Shown here in pieces: positions 1-13,970 of a DNA stretch of 32,746 nt. Under the pieces are notes generated by a model that was not told where the DNA came from, did not search any database, and saw only the letters and a program-made list of their open reading frames with translations. The DNA is taken from NCBI GenBank assembly GCA_003153155.1, contig PLWV01000028.1, positions 2,158 through 34,903 of the forward strand, read 5' to 3'. This DNA comes from Gallionella sp. Lineage in GTDB: Bacteria; Pseudomonadota; Gammaproteobacteria; Burkholderiales; Gallionellaceae. Position 1 is the first letter of the stretch, and each line of letters starts with the position of its first letter. The translations under genes and the position numbers were made by a program.

Positions 1-2115
1 CACGGCGGCCCGGCGCTGGTGGGCAATACTTACCTCGAAGGCAGCTACAGCGAAATTTATCCGAACATCAGCCAGGACGAAGCCGGGCTGAAAAAGCTAT
101 TCATGCAGTTTTCGTTTCCCGGGGGGATTTCCAGCCATGTTGCGCCGACGACGCCGGGGTCGATTCATGAAGGCGGCGAGCTGGGGTATTCGCTCAGCCA
201 TGCCTTCGGGGCCGCGTTCGACAATCCCGATCTGATCGTCGCCTGCGTCATCGGCGACGGTGAAGCGGAAACGGGTCCCTTGGCGACCGCTTGGCATTCC
301 AATAAGTTTCTCAATCCAATTTCAGATGGAGCCGTGCTGCCGATCCTGCACCTCAATGGCTACAAGATCAGCAACCCGACCGTCCTGGCCCGCATCGAGC
401 ATGAGGAATTGGAGCAATTTCTACAAGGCTGCGGTTGGACGCCCTACTTTGTGGAAGGCGGTGAGCCGGAAGAGATGCATCAACTCATGGCCAGTACTTT
501 GGAAAAGGCCATCGAAGGCATTCGGCAAATCCAAAGCAATGCACGGAACAACAACGACACCACTCGGCCGCGCTGGCCAGTGATCGTCCTCAAATCACCC
601 AAGGGCTGGACGGGACCGAAAGTCGTCGATGGTCTGCAAGTGGAGGGCACGTTCCGAGCGCACCAAGTGCCGCTCTTGGTGGATGCCGAGCATCCCGATC
701 ATCTCAAGCAGCTCGAAAGCTGGATGAAGAGCTACAAGGCGGAAGAACTGTTCGATGAAAATGGCCGTCTCATATCGGAATTGGCCGAGCTGGCGCCGAA
801 GGGCGACCGGCGGATGGGCGCCAATCCCCACGCCAACGGCGGCATTCTGCTGCGCGATCTTCGAATGCCGGACTTTCGCGTCCATGCGGTGAATGTGCCT
901 TCGCCCGGCGCCGTTGACGCCCGGGATACGCTCGTGCTCGGTAAGTTCCTGCGTGACGTGGCTAAGCTGAATCAGGATCAGCGCAATTTCCGGATCTTCG
1001 GTCCCGATGAGACGCTCTCTAATCTCTTGGGCGCGGTCTTTGAAGCGACCAATCGTCAGTGGGACGCCCGAGCAGTAAAGAATGATGAATTCCTCGCGCC
1101 CGCCGGACGCGTGCTGGACTCGATGCTCAGTGAGCACCAGTGCGAGGGTTGGCTGGAGGGCTATCTGCTCACCGGACGGCACGGGTTGTTTAACTGCTAC
1201 GAGGCGTTCATTCACATCATTGATTCGATGTTCAACCAGCACGCCAAGTGGCTGAAGGTCACATCGCAACTGCCGTGGCGGCGGAACATCGCCTCGCTGA
1301 ACTATCTGCTCGCCTCCCACGTCTGGCAGCAGGATCACAACGGCTTCACGCACCAGGATCCCGGCTTCCTCGACCACGTCATCAACAAGAAGGCCGATAT
1401 CGTGCGCGTTTACCTTCCGCCCGACGCGAACTGTCTGCTGTCGGTCTTTGATCACTGCCTGCGCAGCCGGCACTATGTGAATGTGGTGGTTGCGGGAAAG
1501 CACGCGCTGCCCCAATGGCTGACTATGGATGCCGCGGTCGTGCATTGCACGGAAGGAATTGGCATCTGGCCGTGGGCCAGCAACGACCAAGGTGCTGAGC
1601 CGGACGTGGTGATGGCCTGTTGCGGAGACACGCCCACGCTGGAGATTCTGGCCGCTGTTTCCATTCTGCGCGAGCATCTGCCCAACCTGAAAATCCGGGT
1701 GATCAATGTCGTCGATCTCATGAAGCTGCAGCCCAGCACGGAGCACCCGCACGGGCTGAGCGACAAGGATTACGACTTGCTCTTCACGAAAGACAAGCAC
1801 ATCATCTTTGGTTTTCATGGATACCCCTGGCTGGTCCACCGGCTGACCTATCGCCGCGCCAACCGCAACCTGCACGTCCGTGGCTACAAGGAAGAGGGCA
1901 CGATTACGACGGCCTTTGATATGAGGGTGCAGAACGACCTGGACCGGTTCCACCTGGTGCAAGACGTGGTTGATCGGCTACCGCAGTTGGGGGCCAAGGG
2001 GGCCTACCTGAAGCAGATGGTGCAGGACAAGCTCATCGAGCACAAGCAGTACATCGACAAGCACGGCCAAGATATGCCGGAGATTCGTAACTGGAAATGG
2101 AGCAACCCCAAATGA
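1..2115 (+). CDS. xfp: Phosphoketolase (D-xylulose 5-phosphate / D-fructose 6-phosphate), 5' partial
   Basis: This thiamine-diphosphate enzyme cleaves xylulose 5-P or fructose 6-P with phosphate to acetyl phosphate plus glyceraldehyde 3-P or erythrose 4-P in the cytoplasm. The frame is open from base 1, beginning [15 protein letters not shown], so the true start lies upstream; the family is about 790-820 aa and 704 residues are present, so roughly 90-110 are missing. The family signature [15 protein letters not shown] (from about nt 169) and the diphosphate-binding stretch [16 protein letters not shown] (from about nt 247) are intact. The C-terminal domain continues without disruption to the TGA at 2113-2115. 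The stop overlaps the ATG of the aldolase gene (ATGA), implying translational coupling. Context with aldolase and PGI suggests fructose 6-P as a physiological substrate (inference). The identity is very secure; substrate preference is not visible. Confidence 0.97.
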   Translation, partial: HGGPALVGNTYLEGSYSEIYPNISQDEAGLKKLFMQFSFPGGISSHVAPTTPGSIHEGGELGYSLSHAFGAAFDNPDLIVACVIGDGEAETGPLATAWHSNKFLNPISDGAVLPILHLNGYKISNPTVLARIEHEELEQFLQGCGWTPYFVEGGEPEEMHQLMASTLEKAIEGIRQIQSNARNNNDTTRPRWPVIVLKSPKGWTGPKVVDGLQVEGTFRAHQVPLLVDAEHPDHLKQLESWMKSYKAEELFDENGRLISELAELAPKGDRRMGANPHANGGILLRDLRMPDFRVHAVNVPSPGAVDARDTLVLGKFLRDVAKLNQDQRNFRIFGPDETLSNLLGAVFEATNRQWDARAVKNDEFLAPAGRVLDSMLSEHQCEGWLEGYLLTGRHGLFNCYEAFIHIIDSMFNQHAKWLKVTSQLPWRRNIASLNYLLASHVWQQDHNGFTHQDPGFLDHVINKKADIVRVYLPPDANCLLSVFDHCLRSRHYVNVVVAGKHALPQWLTMDAAVVHCTEGIGIWPWASNDQGAEPDVVMACCGDTPTLEILAAVSILREHLPNLKIRVINVVDLMKLQPSTEHPHGLSDKDYDLLFTKDKHIIFGFHGYPWLVHRLTYRRANRNLHVRGYKEEGTITTAFDMRVQNDLDRFHLVQDVVDRLPQLGAKGAYLKQMVQDKLIEHKQYIDKHGQDMPEIRNWKWSNPK

Positions 2116-3136
2116 ATGCTCAAGAGCTTATAGACACCGCGAGAGCGCTGGTCGCGGGCAACAAGGGCCTGCTGGCGATGGATGAAAGTAATCCAACCTG
2201 CAACAAACGATTTGCCAGGTTGGGAATTCCCCAGACCGAGGAGACCCGGCGCGCCTATCGGGAGTTGATTGTGACCACGCCCGGTCTCGGTGAGTGCATT
2301 AGTGGCGCGATCCTCTACGACGAGACGATCCGCCAGCAGAAGACAGATGGCACTCCCTTTGTCAAAGTCATCACCGATGCCGGAATTATTCCCGGCATCA
2401 AAGTTGACACCGGTGCAAAGGACATGGCAGGCCATCCCGGAGAGAAAATCACCGAAGGTCTGGACGGATTGCGCGACCGCTTGGCTGAATACTTTCAAAT
2501 GGGCGCCCGTTTTGCCAAGTGGCGTGCGGTGATTACTTTGGACGCAGGCATTCCCAGCAGGGGTTGCATCGAGGCTAATGCGCAGGCATTGGCTCGTTAT
2601 GCTGCGTTGTGCCAGGAAGCCGGACTGGTTCCCGTCGTCGAGCCGGAAGTGCTCATGGAGGGCGACCATACCCTGGAGCGGTGCTGCGAGGTAACGGAGG
2701 AAGTCCTGCGAACAGTTTTCAACCAGCTTTACACACAACGGGTGACGCTGGAGGGTATGATCCTTAAGCCCAACATGGTGCTTCCCGGATTGGCCTGTTC
2801 CATGCAGGAAACGGTGGACGAAGTGGCCGACGCCACGGTGAAATGTCTGTTGCGAGCCGTTCCCGCTGCCGTTCCGGGGATTGCGTTCTTGTCGGGCGGC
2901 CAATCCGCTGAACTGGCCTCGGCCCGTTTGAATGCCATGAATGTCAGATTCAAGTCGCGACTGCCTTGGGCGTTGGCGTTTTCGTTTGCCCGCGCCATCC
3001 AGCAACCGGCTTTGGAAATTTGGCAAGGCGATGAGGCCCACTTGTTGGCGGCCCAGCAAGCTCTGTATCATCGAGCCGAGTGCAACCGGGCTGCGCGCCG
3101 TGGCGAATACAATGCCGCGATGGAAGTCACAGGCGT

Positions 3137-3140
<4 letters not shown>
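2112..3140 (+). CDS. Class I fructose-bisphosphate aldolase
   Basis: A Schiff-base aldolase that reversibly cleaves fructose 1,6-bisphosphate to dihydroxyacetone phosphate and glyceraldehyde 3-P. At 342 aa it resembles the eukaryotic-type class I family. Visible motifs are [15 protein letters not shown] (Asp24), FAKWRAV (Lys136), [11 protein letters not shown] (Glu177) and [14 protein letters not shown], whose Lys219 is the expected Schiff-base lysine. I chose the ATG at 2112 because it makes a 4-nt ATGA overlap with xfp and has GGAG at 2099-2102, nine bases upstream; an ATG at 2097 is in frame but has no such site. The 3' end overlaps the next gene by 4 nt. It would connect triose phosphates to the hexose pool used by phosphoketolase. 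Family assignment is secure. Confidence 0.95.
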
Positions 3141-7417
<4,277 letters not shown>

Positions 7418-7425
<8 letters not shown>

Positions 7426-7756
7426 AAAACCGGAAGAAGAATCCGTGACAGGCGCGACCGAATTCAGCCAGCAGGTGGGCGAGAAGGCGGCGCGCAAACT
7501 CAAGGCGCAACGTCATGTCACGCAGACCGTCTGGTCCGGCCTGGGCATGATGGGATTGATTGGCTGGTCGGTGGCGGTGCCCACGCTGCTTGGCGCAGCA
7601 CTCGGACTTTGGCTGGATGAACATCATCGAGGCAGCCATTCCTGGACGCTCATGCTGCTGGCCATCGGCTTGGGATTGGGCTGTTTTAATGCGTGGCATT
7701 GGGTGACCAAGGAAGACAGGGAAATACACGAGCAAGAGGGGGATAACCATGAATGA
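7418..7756 (+). CDS. atpQ: N-ATPase small membrane subunit AtpQ (AtpI-like)
   Basis: A 112-residue protein with a charged, hydrophilic N terminus (residues 1-38) and two predicted membrane helices (about 43-65 and 75-93) separated by WLDEHHRGSH. It resembles the putative F0F1-ATPase AtpI-like family found at this exact place in N-ATPase operons, where the gene is called atpQ. A role in assembly of the membrane sector or in divalent-cation supply has been proposed for AtpI-type proteins; nothing in the sequence decides this. It overlaps atpC by 8 nt and atpR by 8 nt. Confidence 0.88.
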
Positions 7757-8060
7757 ACCATTGAGTCTGGCGTTCGCTTGGGTAGCGGGAATTTTGCTCG
7801 GAGCATTTTTTTTCGGCGGTCTTTGGTGGACGATTCGTCGCGGTGTTTCGTCCAGACAACCGGCCCTCTGGTTCTTCGGCAGCCTGCTGCTGCGGACGTG
7901 CATTGTTGTGCTCGGGTTCTATTTTATTTTGGGGGACAACTGGCAGAGGCTGCTGGCAGGCCTGCTCGGGTTCATCGTCGCGCGCCTCATCGTGACGCGT
8001 CTCACCCGGGTAGTGGAACAGACCAGTCAATTGGCGCAGGAGGCCGGTCATGCACCTTAG
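7749..8060 (+). CDS. atpR: N-ATPase subunit AtpR
   Basis: A 103-residue membrane protein characteristic of N-ATPase operons and absent from ordinary ATP synthase operons. Three hydrophobic segments are visible (about 7-28, 39-60 and 65-85), with conserved-looking arginines in the second and third (LLLRTCIVVLGFYF, FIVARLIVTRLTR). In the published description of N-ATPases such Arg residues were suggested to contact the c-ring carboxylates; that remains a hypothesis. It overlaps atpQ by 8 nt and atpB by 11 nt. Confidence 0.88.
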   Translation: MNEPLSLAFAWVAGILLGAFFFGGLWWTIRRGVSSRQPALWFFGSLLLRTCIVVLGFYFILGDNWQRLLAGLLGFIVARLIVTRLTRVVEQTSQLAQEAGHAP

Positions 8061-8745
8061 CCCCGACGACATCATCTTCTGGCAACATGGGTTGCTCAAA
8101 CTCAACGCCACAATCGTTTACACATGGGGACTGATGGCCGTGCTGGCGATCGGTTCAAAACTCGTTACGCGCAAACTTTCCACAGGCCTGCAACGTACCC
8201 GCTGGCAGAATCTGCTGGAAATCGTCGTCACCGGCATCGCAAAACAGATTGCAGAGGTAGGCATGAGTCAGCCGCAGAAATATCTCGGCTTTCTGGGTAC
8301 CTTGTTCCTGTTTGTCGCAATGGCGAGTGTCTTCACCATCGTTCCCGGCTATGAGCCGCCGACCGGTTCGCTCTCAACCACTGCCGCGCTGGCGATCTGT
8401 GTGTTTGTGGCTGTGCCGCTGTTCGGCATCGAGGAGAGCGGGCTGGGCGAATATTTCAGAGCCTACCTAAAGCCGACAGTCATCATGCTGCCGTTCAACA
8501 TCATCAGCGAACTCTCGCGCACCTTGGCCCTGGCCGTCCGCCTGTTCGGCAATATGATGAGCGGGACGATGATACTCGCCATTTTGCTGACCATCACGCC
8601 CTTCATCTTCCCGATCGCCATGAGTGCGCTCGGACTGCTGACCGGCATGGTGCAGGCCTACATCTTCAGTATCCTGGCCACGGTTTACATCGCGGCTGCC
8701 ACGCGAGCCCGCAAGCCCAAACCAGAGCCTGGTGCAAAACATTGA
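8050..8745 (+). CDS. atpB: N-type ATPase subunit a
   Basis: Ion-channel subunit of the Fo membrane sector, 231 aa and full length. Multiple hydrophobic helices are present. The essential arginine of the a/c interface is in SRTLALAVRLFGNMMSG (nt about 8512-8562), the most conserved a-subunit motif. The C-terminal helix (MVQAYIFSILATVYIAAA) is intact and ends in a short basic tail containing KPKPEPGAKH. The start overlaps atpR by 11 nt. A 31-nt gap containing AAAGGA precedes atpE, the only noticeable gap inside the ATPase block. Confidence 0.95.
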   Translation: MHLSPDDIIFWQHGLLKLNATIVYTWGLMAVLAIGSKLVTRKLSTGLQRTRWQNLLEIVVTGIAKQIAEVGMSQPQKYLGFLGTLFLFVAMASVFTIVPGYEPPTGSLSTTAALAICVFVAVPLFGIEESGLGEYFRAYLKPTVIMLPFNIISELSRTLALAVRLFGNMMSGTMILAILLTITPFIFPIAMSALGLLTGMVQAYIFSILATVYIAAATRARKPKPEPGAKH

Positions 8746-8776
8746 AGCATGAACTACGACAACGAAAGGAAATACT

Positions 8777-9058
8777 ATGGATAGCATGACTATTATCGCG
8801 GTGGCATCAATTGTCACCGCAGGACTGACGATCGCCCTGGGGAGTATCGGGCCTGCGCTCGGCGAAGGGCGTGCGGTCGCCACGGCGTTGACTTCGCTGG
8901 CGCAGCAGCCCGATGCCGCAACGACGATCACACGCACTCTGTTTGTGGGGCTGGCAATGATCGAGTCCATTGCGATCTACTGCTTCGTGGTCTCGATGAT
9001 TCTCCTTTTCGCCAACCCGTTCTGGAACCACGTCATCGCCCAAGCAGCTGGAAAGTAA
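8777..9058 (+). CDS. atpE: N-type ATPase subunit c
   Basis: Rotor-ring proteolipid, 93 aa, a helical hairpin. Helix 1 has the glycine-rich stretch GSIGPALGEG with Glu30; helix 2 has the ion-binding carboxylate Glu63 in MIESIAIY, followed by Ser64 and Tyr68. Ser64 and Tyr68 align with sodium-ligand residues of Na+-binding c rings, while Glu30 replaces the usual Gln on helix 1. This two-glutamate arrangement is seen in N-ATPases. AAAGGA lies just upstream of the ATG; an ATG three codons in is possible. Ion specificity (Na+ or H+) cannot be settled from sequence. Confidence 0.95.
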   Translation: MDSMTIIAVASIVTAGLTIALGSIGPALGEGRAVATALTSLAQQPDAATTITRTLFVGLAMIESIAIYCFVVSMILLFANPFWNHVIAQAAGK

Positions 9059-9061
9059 GCC

Positions 9062-10408
9062 ATGCTGATCGACTGGTTTACCGTCATTGCGCAAGTTGTC
9101 AACTTCCTCATTCTGGTGTGGTTGTTGAAGCGTTTCCTGTACCGGCCCATTCTCAACGCCATCGACGCGCGTGAGAAAAAAATCGCCAAGGAATTGGCAG
9201 ATGCCGACGCGAAAAAGGCCGAAGCCCAAAAGGAGCGCGACGAGTTCCAGCACAAGAACGAGGAGTTAGACCAGCAGCGCGCCGCGCTCTTGAATAAGGC
9301 GACGGAGGAAGCGAAAGCCGAACGTCAGCGGCTGCTCGACGAAGCGCGGCAGGCGGCCGATGCCTTGAGTGCCAAGCGACTGGAGACGCTGAAAAACGAT
9401 GCGCATAACCTGAATCAAGCCATCAGTCGCCGGGCACAGCAGGAAGTATTCGCCATCGCGCACAAGGCGCTGACGGATCTCGCCACGACGAGTCTGGAAG
9501 CACGCATGGTTGAGGTGTTCACTCGCCGTTTGCGAGAGATGGACGACCAAGCGAAAGCAGACCTTACCGAGGCTCTAAAGACAGCGTCTGCCCCCGCGCT
9601 CGTGCGCAGCGCCTTTGACCTGCCTGCTACGCAACGCACCGCGATACAAAATGCGCTCAACCAAACCTTTTCGGCTGAAATTAACATCCGGTTCGAGACC
9701 GCGCCGGATTTGGTCAGCGGCATTGAACTCACCACGAATGGACAAAAAGTAGCTTGGAGCATTGCGGATTATCTGGCCTCGCTGGAAAAAGGTGTCGATG
9801 AACTTCTGAAAGAGCAGGACAAAGCTGAAGCCCAAGCAAAGAAACCGTCAGACTTGACACAGCAGATCGGCAAGCGAGCCTATGAACTTTACGAGGAGCA
9901 TGGCCGCAAGGAGGGTCTGGCAGTTCAGGACTGGGAGAAGGCGGAACGCGAGATTCGGAAAGGGATTCTTGATCCCGTCAAAACCGAGCCTAAGCCTGAA
10001 GCCAAAGCCATGTCTAAGCCCGAAGTCAAACCTGAAGCCAAAGCGGAATCTGAACCAGAAGTCGAAGCTAAACCTGAAAACAAAGTGGAGCCTAAACCTG
10101 CAGTTAAAGCTGGCTCTGAATCTGCAGCCAAAGCCGAGGCTAGGCCTGCAACCGAAGTCGAGTCCAAGCCTGAAGTCAAACCTGAAGCCAAAGCGGAACC
10201 TGAACCAGAAACCGAAGCTAAGCCTGAAAACAAAGTGGAGCCTAAATCTTCAGCCAAAGCCGGGGTTAGGCCTGCAACCGAAATCGAACCCAAGCCTGAA
10301 GTCAAACCTGAAGTCAAAGTAGAACTTCAACTGGAAGCCGAAGCTAAGCCTGAAAATAAAGTGAAACCTGAACCTGAAGAACCCAAGCCCGAAACAAAGA
10401 GCCTATGA
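9062..10408 (+). CDS. atpF: N-type ATPase subunit b with delta-like region, DUF2934-like segment and Lys/Pro/Glu tail
   Basis: Peripheral-stalk subunit, 448 aa. Residues 5-30 form the membrane helix with the conserved basic end [15 protein letters not shown]. Residues 32-160 are a long charged coiled coil. Residues about 165-245 resemble the C-terminal delta-type part that N-ATPase b subunits carry (ending [19 protein letters not shown]); no separate atpH is present. Residues about 266-300 contain [14 protein letters not shown] and WEKAEREI, the pattern of DUF2934. From residue 308 to the end the protein is low-complexity Lys/Pro/Glu/Ala, with three imperfect 30-50-residue repeats. N-ATPase b subunits are normally about 250 aa, so nearly 200 residues are additional. 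The start is 3 nt after atpE; the stop overlaps atpA by 4 nt. Confidence 0.92.
   Translation: MLIDWFTVIAQVVNFLILVWLLKRFLYRPILNAIDAREKKIAKELADADAKKAEAQKERDEFQHKNEELDQQRAALLNKATEEAKAERQRLLDEARQAADALSAKRLETLKNDAHNLNQAISRRAQQEVFAIAHKALTDLATTSLEARMVEVFTRRLREMDDQAKADLTEALKTASAPALVRSAFDLPATQRTAIQNALNQTFSAEINIRFETAPDLVSGIELTTNGQKVAWSIADYLASLEKGVDELLKEQDKAEAQAKKPSDLTQQIGKRAYELYEEHGRKEGLAVQDWEKAEREIRKGILDPVKTEPKPEAKAMSKPEVKPEAKAESEPEVEAKPENKVEPKPAVKAGSESAAKAEARPATEVESKPEVKPEAKAEPEPETEAKPENKVEPKSSAKAGVRPATEIEPKPEVKPEVKVELQLEAEAKPENKVKPEPEEPKPETKSL
10016..10366 (+). repeat. Imperfect tandem repeat inside atpF encoding Lys/Pro/Glu tail
   Basis: Three imperfect in-frame units start at 10016 (150 nt), 10166 (126 nt) and 10292 (about 75 nt, truncated). 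Each begins KPEVKPE and contains KPENKV. They are built from shorter AAGCCTGAAGCCAAA-like blocks, as expected for expansion by slippage or unequal recombination. All length differences are multiples of three, so the frame is kept. Confidence 0.85.
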
Positions 10409-12042
10409 ACATGGAACCTGAGAGCCTCCAGAACGTTTTCGACAACGCGTTTGCCGGAATAAGCCAGGCGCGGGAAGCATATACGCCGCAGCTGAGGCCG
10501 CAGGAAGTGGGCACGATTACCAGCATCGCCACTGGCATCGCAAAAGTTTCGGGTCTCCCCGGCGTGGGTTTTGAAGAGGTGCTGAGGTTTCCCGGCGATG
10601 TGTATGGCATCGCCTTCAACGTCGACGAAGACGAAATCGGCGCCGTGCTGCTGGGCGATTACTGGCAGTTGCATGCGGGCGATGAAGTCGAACGCAGAGG
10701 GCATGTGGTGGACGTTCCGGTGGGGGACGGATTGATCGGGCGCATTATCAATCCAATGGGACGACCCCTGGACGGCAATGGTCCGGTGGTTTCCAGCGCG
10801 CGCCTGCCCATCGAACGCCCGTCACCGCCCATCATGGACCGAGCGCCCGTCACCATACCGTTGCAAACCGGCATCAAGGTCATCGATGCGCTTATCCCCG
10901 TCGGGCGCGGCCAGCGCGAGCTGATCCTCGGCGACCGGCAGACCGGCAAGACCGCGATCGCGCTCGACACAATACTCAATCAACGCGACCAGAATGTGCT
11001 GTGCGTCTACTGCGCGATTGGCCAACGCGCATCTGGCGTGGCCAAAGTGATCGCCACCCTGCGCGAAAAAGGCGCGATGGATTACACCATCGTGGTTGTC
11101 ACCGAAGGCAACGATCCGCCCGGCCTTGCTTACATCGCACCTTACGCCGCGACCAGCATCGCCGAACATTTCATGGAGCAAGGCCGTGATGTGCTGGTTG
11201 TTTACGACGAGCTCACGCATCATGCACGCGCCTATCGCGAGCTGTCCCTGCTGCTGCGCCGCCCGCCCGGACGGGAAGCTTTTCCCGGCGACATCTTTTA
11301 CATCCATTCGCGGCTGCTGGAGCGCGCAACGCACTTGCGGCCGGAGCTCGGTGGCGGGTCGCTGACCGCGCTGCCTATCATCGAAACCGAAGCACAGGAT
11401 ATTTCCGCCTACATTCCGACCAATCTGATTTCCATCACGGACGGTCAGATTTACCTCTCGCCGTCGCTGTTCGAATTGGGCGTGCTGCCCGCGGTCGATG
11501 TCGGCAAATCCGTTTCGCGCGTCGGCGGCAAGGCGCAACGCGCGGCCTACCGCGCGGTGGCAGGTGACCTCAAGCTCGCCTACGCCCAGTTTGAGGAACT
11601 CGAGACCTTTGCCCGGTTCGGCGCCCGTCTGGATGAAGACACCCGCAAGATCATCGAGCACGGGCGGCGCATCCGCGCCTGCCTCAAGCAGCCGGAATTC
11701 GCGCCGGTGTCCGTGCCCGCGCAAATTGCCGTGCTGCTGGCGTTGATCGCCGAACTTTTCGACCACGTGCCGCTGGACCGGATGACCGATGCTGAGCACG
11801 CCGTGCGCGAGGCGGCAACGGAGATCCCGTCCGAGGTGTGCGAGCGATTGGATAGCGCCGACAAGTTGAGTGATGAGGATCGCGAAACGATCATAGCAAT
11901 CGCCCGCCAAGCGCTCGCGCCTTTTCAACCCAAGCCGGAAGCCAAACCAGAAGCCAAACCCAAGTCTGACAGCGGCACCAAGCCGGATGCTCCATCGGAC
12001 ACTAAACCAAAGCCCGAGACGGATGCCAAGGAAAAGCCATGA
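10405..12042 (+). CDS. atpA: N-type F1Fo ATPase subunit alpha
   Basis: Non-catalytic nucleotide-binding subunit of F1, 545 aa. The P-loop GDRQTGKT is at residues 176-183, and [16 protein letters not shown] and [13 protein letters not shown] are typical of alpha. The last 37 residues (from about 509) are a low-complexity Lys/Pro/Glu/Asp tail beginning [15 protein letters not shown] and lying beyond the normal C-terminal domain. The ATG at 10405 overlaps the atpF stop by 4 nt; a second ATG at 10411 is equally in frame. The stop overlaps atpG by 4 nt. Confidence 0.96.
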   Translation: MNMEPESLQNVFDNAFAGISQAREAYTPQLRPQEVGTITSIATGIAKVSGLPGVGFEEVLRFPGDVYGIAFNVDEDEIGAVLLGDYWQLHAGDEVERRGHVVDVPVGDGLIGRIINPMGRPLDGNGPVVSSARLPIERPSPPIMDRAPVTIPLQTGIKVIDALIPVGRGQRELILGDRQTGKTAIALDTILNQRDQNVLCVYCAIGQRASGVAKVIATLREKGAMDYTIVVVTEGNDPPGLAYIAPYAATSIAEHFMEQGRDVLVVYDELTHHARAYRELSLLLRRPPGREAFPGDIFYIHSRLLERATHLRPELGGGSLTALPIIETEAQDISAYIPTNLISITDGQIYLSPSLFELGVLPAVDVGKSVSRVGGKAQRAAYRAVAGDLKLAYAQFEELETFARFGARLDEDTRKIIEHGRRIRACLKQPEFAPVSVPAQIAVLLALIAELFDHVPLDRMTDAEHAVREAATEIPSEVCERLDSADKLSDEDRETIIAIARQALAPFQPKPEAKPEAKPKSDSGTKPDAPSDTKPKPETDAKEKP

Positions 12043-12926
12043 GCGACACCGCCGCGAGCCTGCGCCGCAAGATCGCCAGCGCCGGAGACCTCGAATCCGT
12101 GGTGCGCACGATGAAGGCCATGGCTGCGGCTAGCATCGGGCAATACGAGAACGCAGTGCGCTCCCTGGATGATTATTATCGGACGGTGCAACTGGGCTTG
12201 GTCGCGTGTTTCCGGCAGGGTGAATCACCTGCTGCCACGACGCGAATGCAGCAGAAGGAAACGGGTGCGATTGGCGCAGTCGTGTTTGGTTCTGACCAGG
12301 GACTGGTTGGCCAATTCAATCAAGTGATGGTGGAGTTTGTCGTGGATACGCTGGGAAAATTGTCGGGTAAAAAAACTGTCTGGGCGGTCGGCGAGCGCAT
12401 TCATTCGCGCCTCGCGGAAACCGATCTGCTGCAGGGGGAGCGCTTCATCCTGCCAAATTCCATCAGCGCGATTACGCCGCTGATTGGGCAGATTTTGATC
12501 GAGATGCAAAAGCAGCGTGAAAAAGGCGGGATCGCGCAGGTTTACCTTTTCCATAACCGCCCCAAGACCGGTGCGATCTATACACCCGTCAGTCAACGGT
12601 TGCTGCCACTGGATGATGCATGGCGTCGCGAGCTGGCCGCAATCCGCTGGCCGACAGGAAATTTGCCCGAGGTCATGAATGACCGGGAGCGGACGCTGCT
12701 GGCGCTGGTTCGCGAATATCTTTTTGTTTCGCTTTTCAGGGCGTGCGCAGAATCTCTGGCGAGCGAGAACGCGAGTCGTCTGGCTGCGATGCAACGCGCT
12801 GAAAAAAATATCGACGAACTGCTTGAGGATCTGAACCGGACATTTCACCGTTTGCGTCAGAGCGGAATTGACGAGGAGCTGTTCGACGTCATTTCCGGTT
12901 TCGAGGCGCTGACCGTGTCTCGATAG
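12039..12926 (+). CDS. atpG: N-type F1Fo ATPase subunit gamma
   Basis: Rotating central shaft of F1, 295 aa and full length. The N-terminal helix ([20 protein letters not shown]) carries the [10 protein letters not shown] block typical of gamma. The C-terminal helix ([20 protein letters not shown]) matches the conserved sequence ENASRMAAMxxA. The middle [12 protein letters not shown] corresponds to the family's GLCGxxN motif with Val in place of Cys. It is the last ATPase gene, closing the D-C-Q-R-B-E-F-A-G order, and ends with TAG at 12924-12926. Confidence 0.95.
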   Translation: MSDTAASLRRKIASAGDLESVVRTMKAMAAASIGQYENAVRSLDDYYRTVQLGLVACFRQGESPAATTRMQQKETGAIGAVVFGSDQGLVGQFNQVMVEFVVDTLGKLSGKKTVWAVGERIHSRLAETDLLQGERFILPNSISAITPLIGQILIEMQKQREKGGIAQVYLFHNRPKTGAIYTPVSQRLLPLDDAWRRELAAIRWPTGNLPEVMNDRERTLLALVREYLFVSLFRACAESLASENASRLAAMQRAEKNIDELLEDLNRTFHRLRQSGIDEELFDVISGFEALTVSR

Positions 12927-12977
12927 ATGGGGGCGCAACCAGCCGAGAACGTAATCATGAAGACCGAAAGGATCAAG

Positions 12978-13847
12978 ATGAAAATATATGTCAAAGATTT
13001 CCGTGTCCCGGCGGGAAAAAAAGTCAAGCTCGAAAAATGGCCGACACTGGTGAAGCCGGTATATCAGTCGAAGGAAAAGTATAAGGAACTTCTCGGAAAG
13101 CAGGTTGAGGAACTGAGTGCGCAACAACAACTTCACTACGCATCCAACAGTTATGCAGTGCTGCTGATCTTTCAGGCGATGGACGCCGCCGGGAAGGACG
13201 GTGCCATCAGGCACGTGATGTCCGGCGTCAATCCACAAGGCTGCCAGGTGTTCAGCTTCAAACATCCGAGCGCAGAGGAGCTGGAGCATGATTTTCTGTG
13301 GCGCACCACGCAGTCTCTGCCGGAGCGCGGCCGGATCGGCATCTTCAACCGATCCTATTACGAGGAGGTGTTGATCGTTCGCGTGCATCCGGAGATTCTG
13401 CAAGCTGAGAGTATTCCGGATGGGTTGCCGAATGAGAAAACCTTCTGGCAGGAGCGCTATCGCTCCATCGTGGACATGGAGAACCATCTCTACCGCAACG
13501 GCACGCGGATCATCAAGTTCTTCCTGCACCTTTCGGAAGAGGAGCAGCGCAAGCGATTTCTCGAACGCATCGATAAGCCCGACAAGAACTGGAAGTTCAG
13601 CCTCGCGGATATCGAAGAGCGGAAATTCTGGAAACAGTACATGCAGGCCTATCAAGAATGTTTGAGCGCTACCAGTACGCGCAATGCGCCCTGGTATGTC
13701 GTTCCCGCCGACAACAAAGAGAATGCGCGGCTGATCATTTCCCAGATCATTCTCGACACATTCAAGGCGCTCAAATTGGCCTACCCAAAGTCCAGCGCGG
13801 AACACCAACGGGAATTGCAGTTGATTCGCAAACAGCTGATGAAATAA
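12978..13847 (+). CDS. ppk2: Polyphosphate kinase 2 (class I PPK2)
   Basis: Transfers phosphate between polyphosphate and nucleotides, in many class I members running toward NTP formation from NDP plus polyP. The 289-residue protein has the P-loop-like [11 protein letters not shown] (residues about 66-75), [16 protein letters not shown] (83-98), the Walker B/lid region [13 protein letters not shown] (119-131) and RVHPEIL. It is a single-domain PPK2. I chose the ATG at 12978 because AAAGGA at 12967-12972 is five bases upstream and the N terminus [11 protein letters not shown] fits the family; in-frame ATGs at 12957 and 12927 would lengthen it by 7 or 17 residues. It lies 51 nt after atpG on the same strand with no terminator seen, so it probably belongs to the same transcript. 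Nucleotide preference is not visible. Confidence 0.95.
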   Translation: MKIYVKDFRVPAGKKVKLEKWPTLVKPVYQSKEKYKELLGKQVEELSAQQQLHYASNSYAVLLIFQAMDAAGKDGAIRHVMSGVNPQGCQVFSFKHPSAEELEHDFLWRTTQSLPERGRIGIFNRSYYEEVLIVRVHPEILQAESIPDGLPNEKTFWQERYRSIVDMENHLYRNGTRIIKFFLHLSEEEQRKRFLERIDKPDKNWKFSLADIEERKFWKQYMQAYQECLSATSTRNAPWYVVPADNKENARLIISQIILDTFKALKLAYPKSSAEHQRELQLIRKQLMK

Positions 13848-13900
13848 AAGTGCGAGAATGAAATGGCGGGTAATTTGCGTTTCAACTTCACGATCAGGGT

Positions 13901-13927
13901 GGCGGTGTCCTGCTTCCGGTCACCGCC
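13901..13927 (+). terminator. Possible terminator hairpin after ppk2
   Basis: GGCGGTG at 13901-13907 pairs with CACCGCC at 13921-13927 around a 13-nt loop. There is no T tract after it, so it would be a weak or factor-dependent terminator, or simply a chance stem. Confidence 0.3.
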
Positions 13928-13970
13928 CTGAGAATCAATAAATCTGAGAAGCAACAAACTGGAGGTGTCT

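Noticed and set aside
595..1962. A 455-codon minus-strand frame
   Set aside because: It lies wholly inside the phosphoketolase gene on the other strand, has no recognisable domain and is explained by codon bias.
12225..13808. A 527-codon minus-strand frame
   Set aside because: It runs antisense across atpG and ppk2, both certain genes, and shows no family motif.
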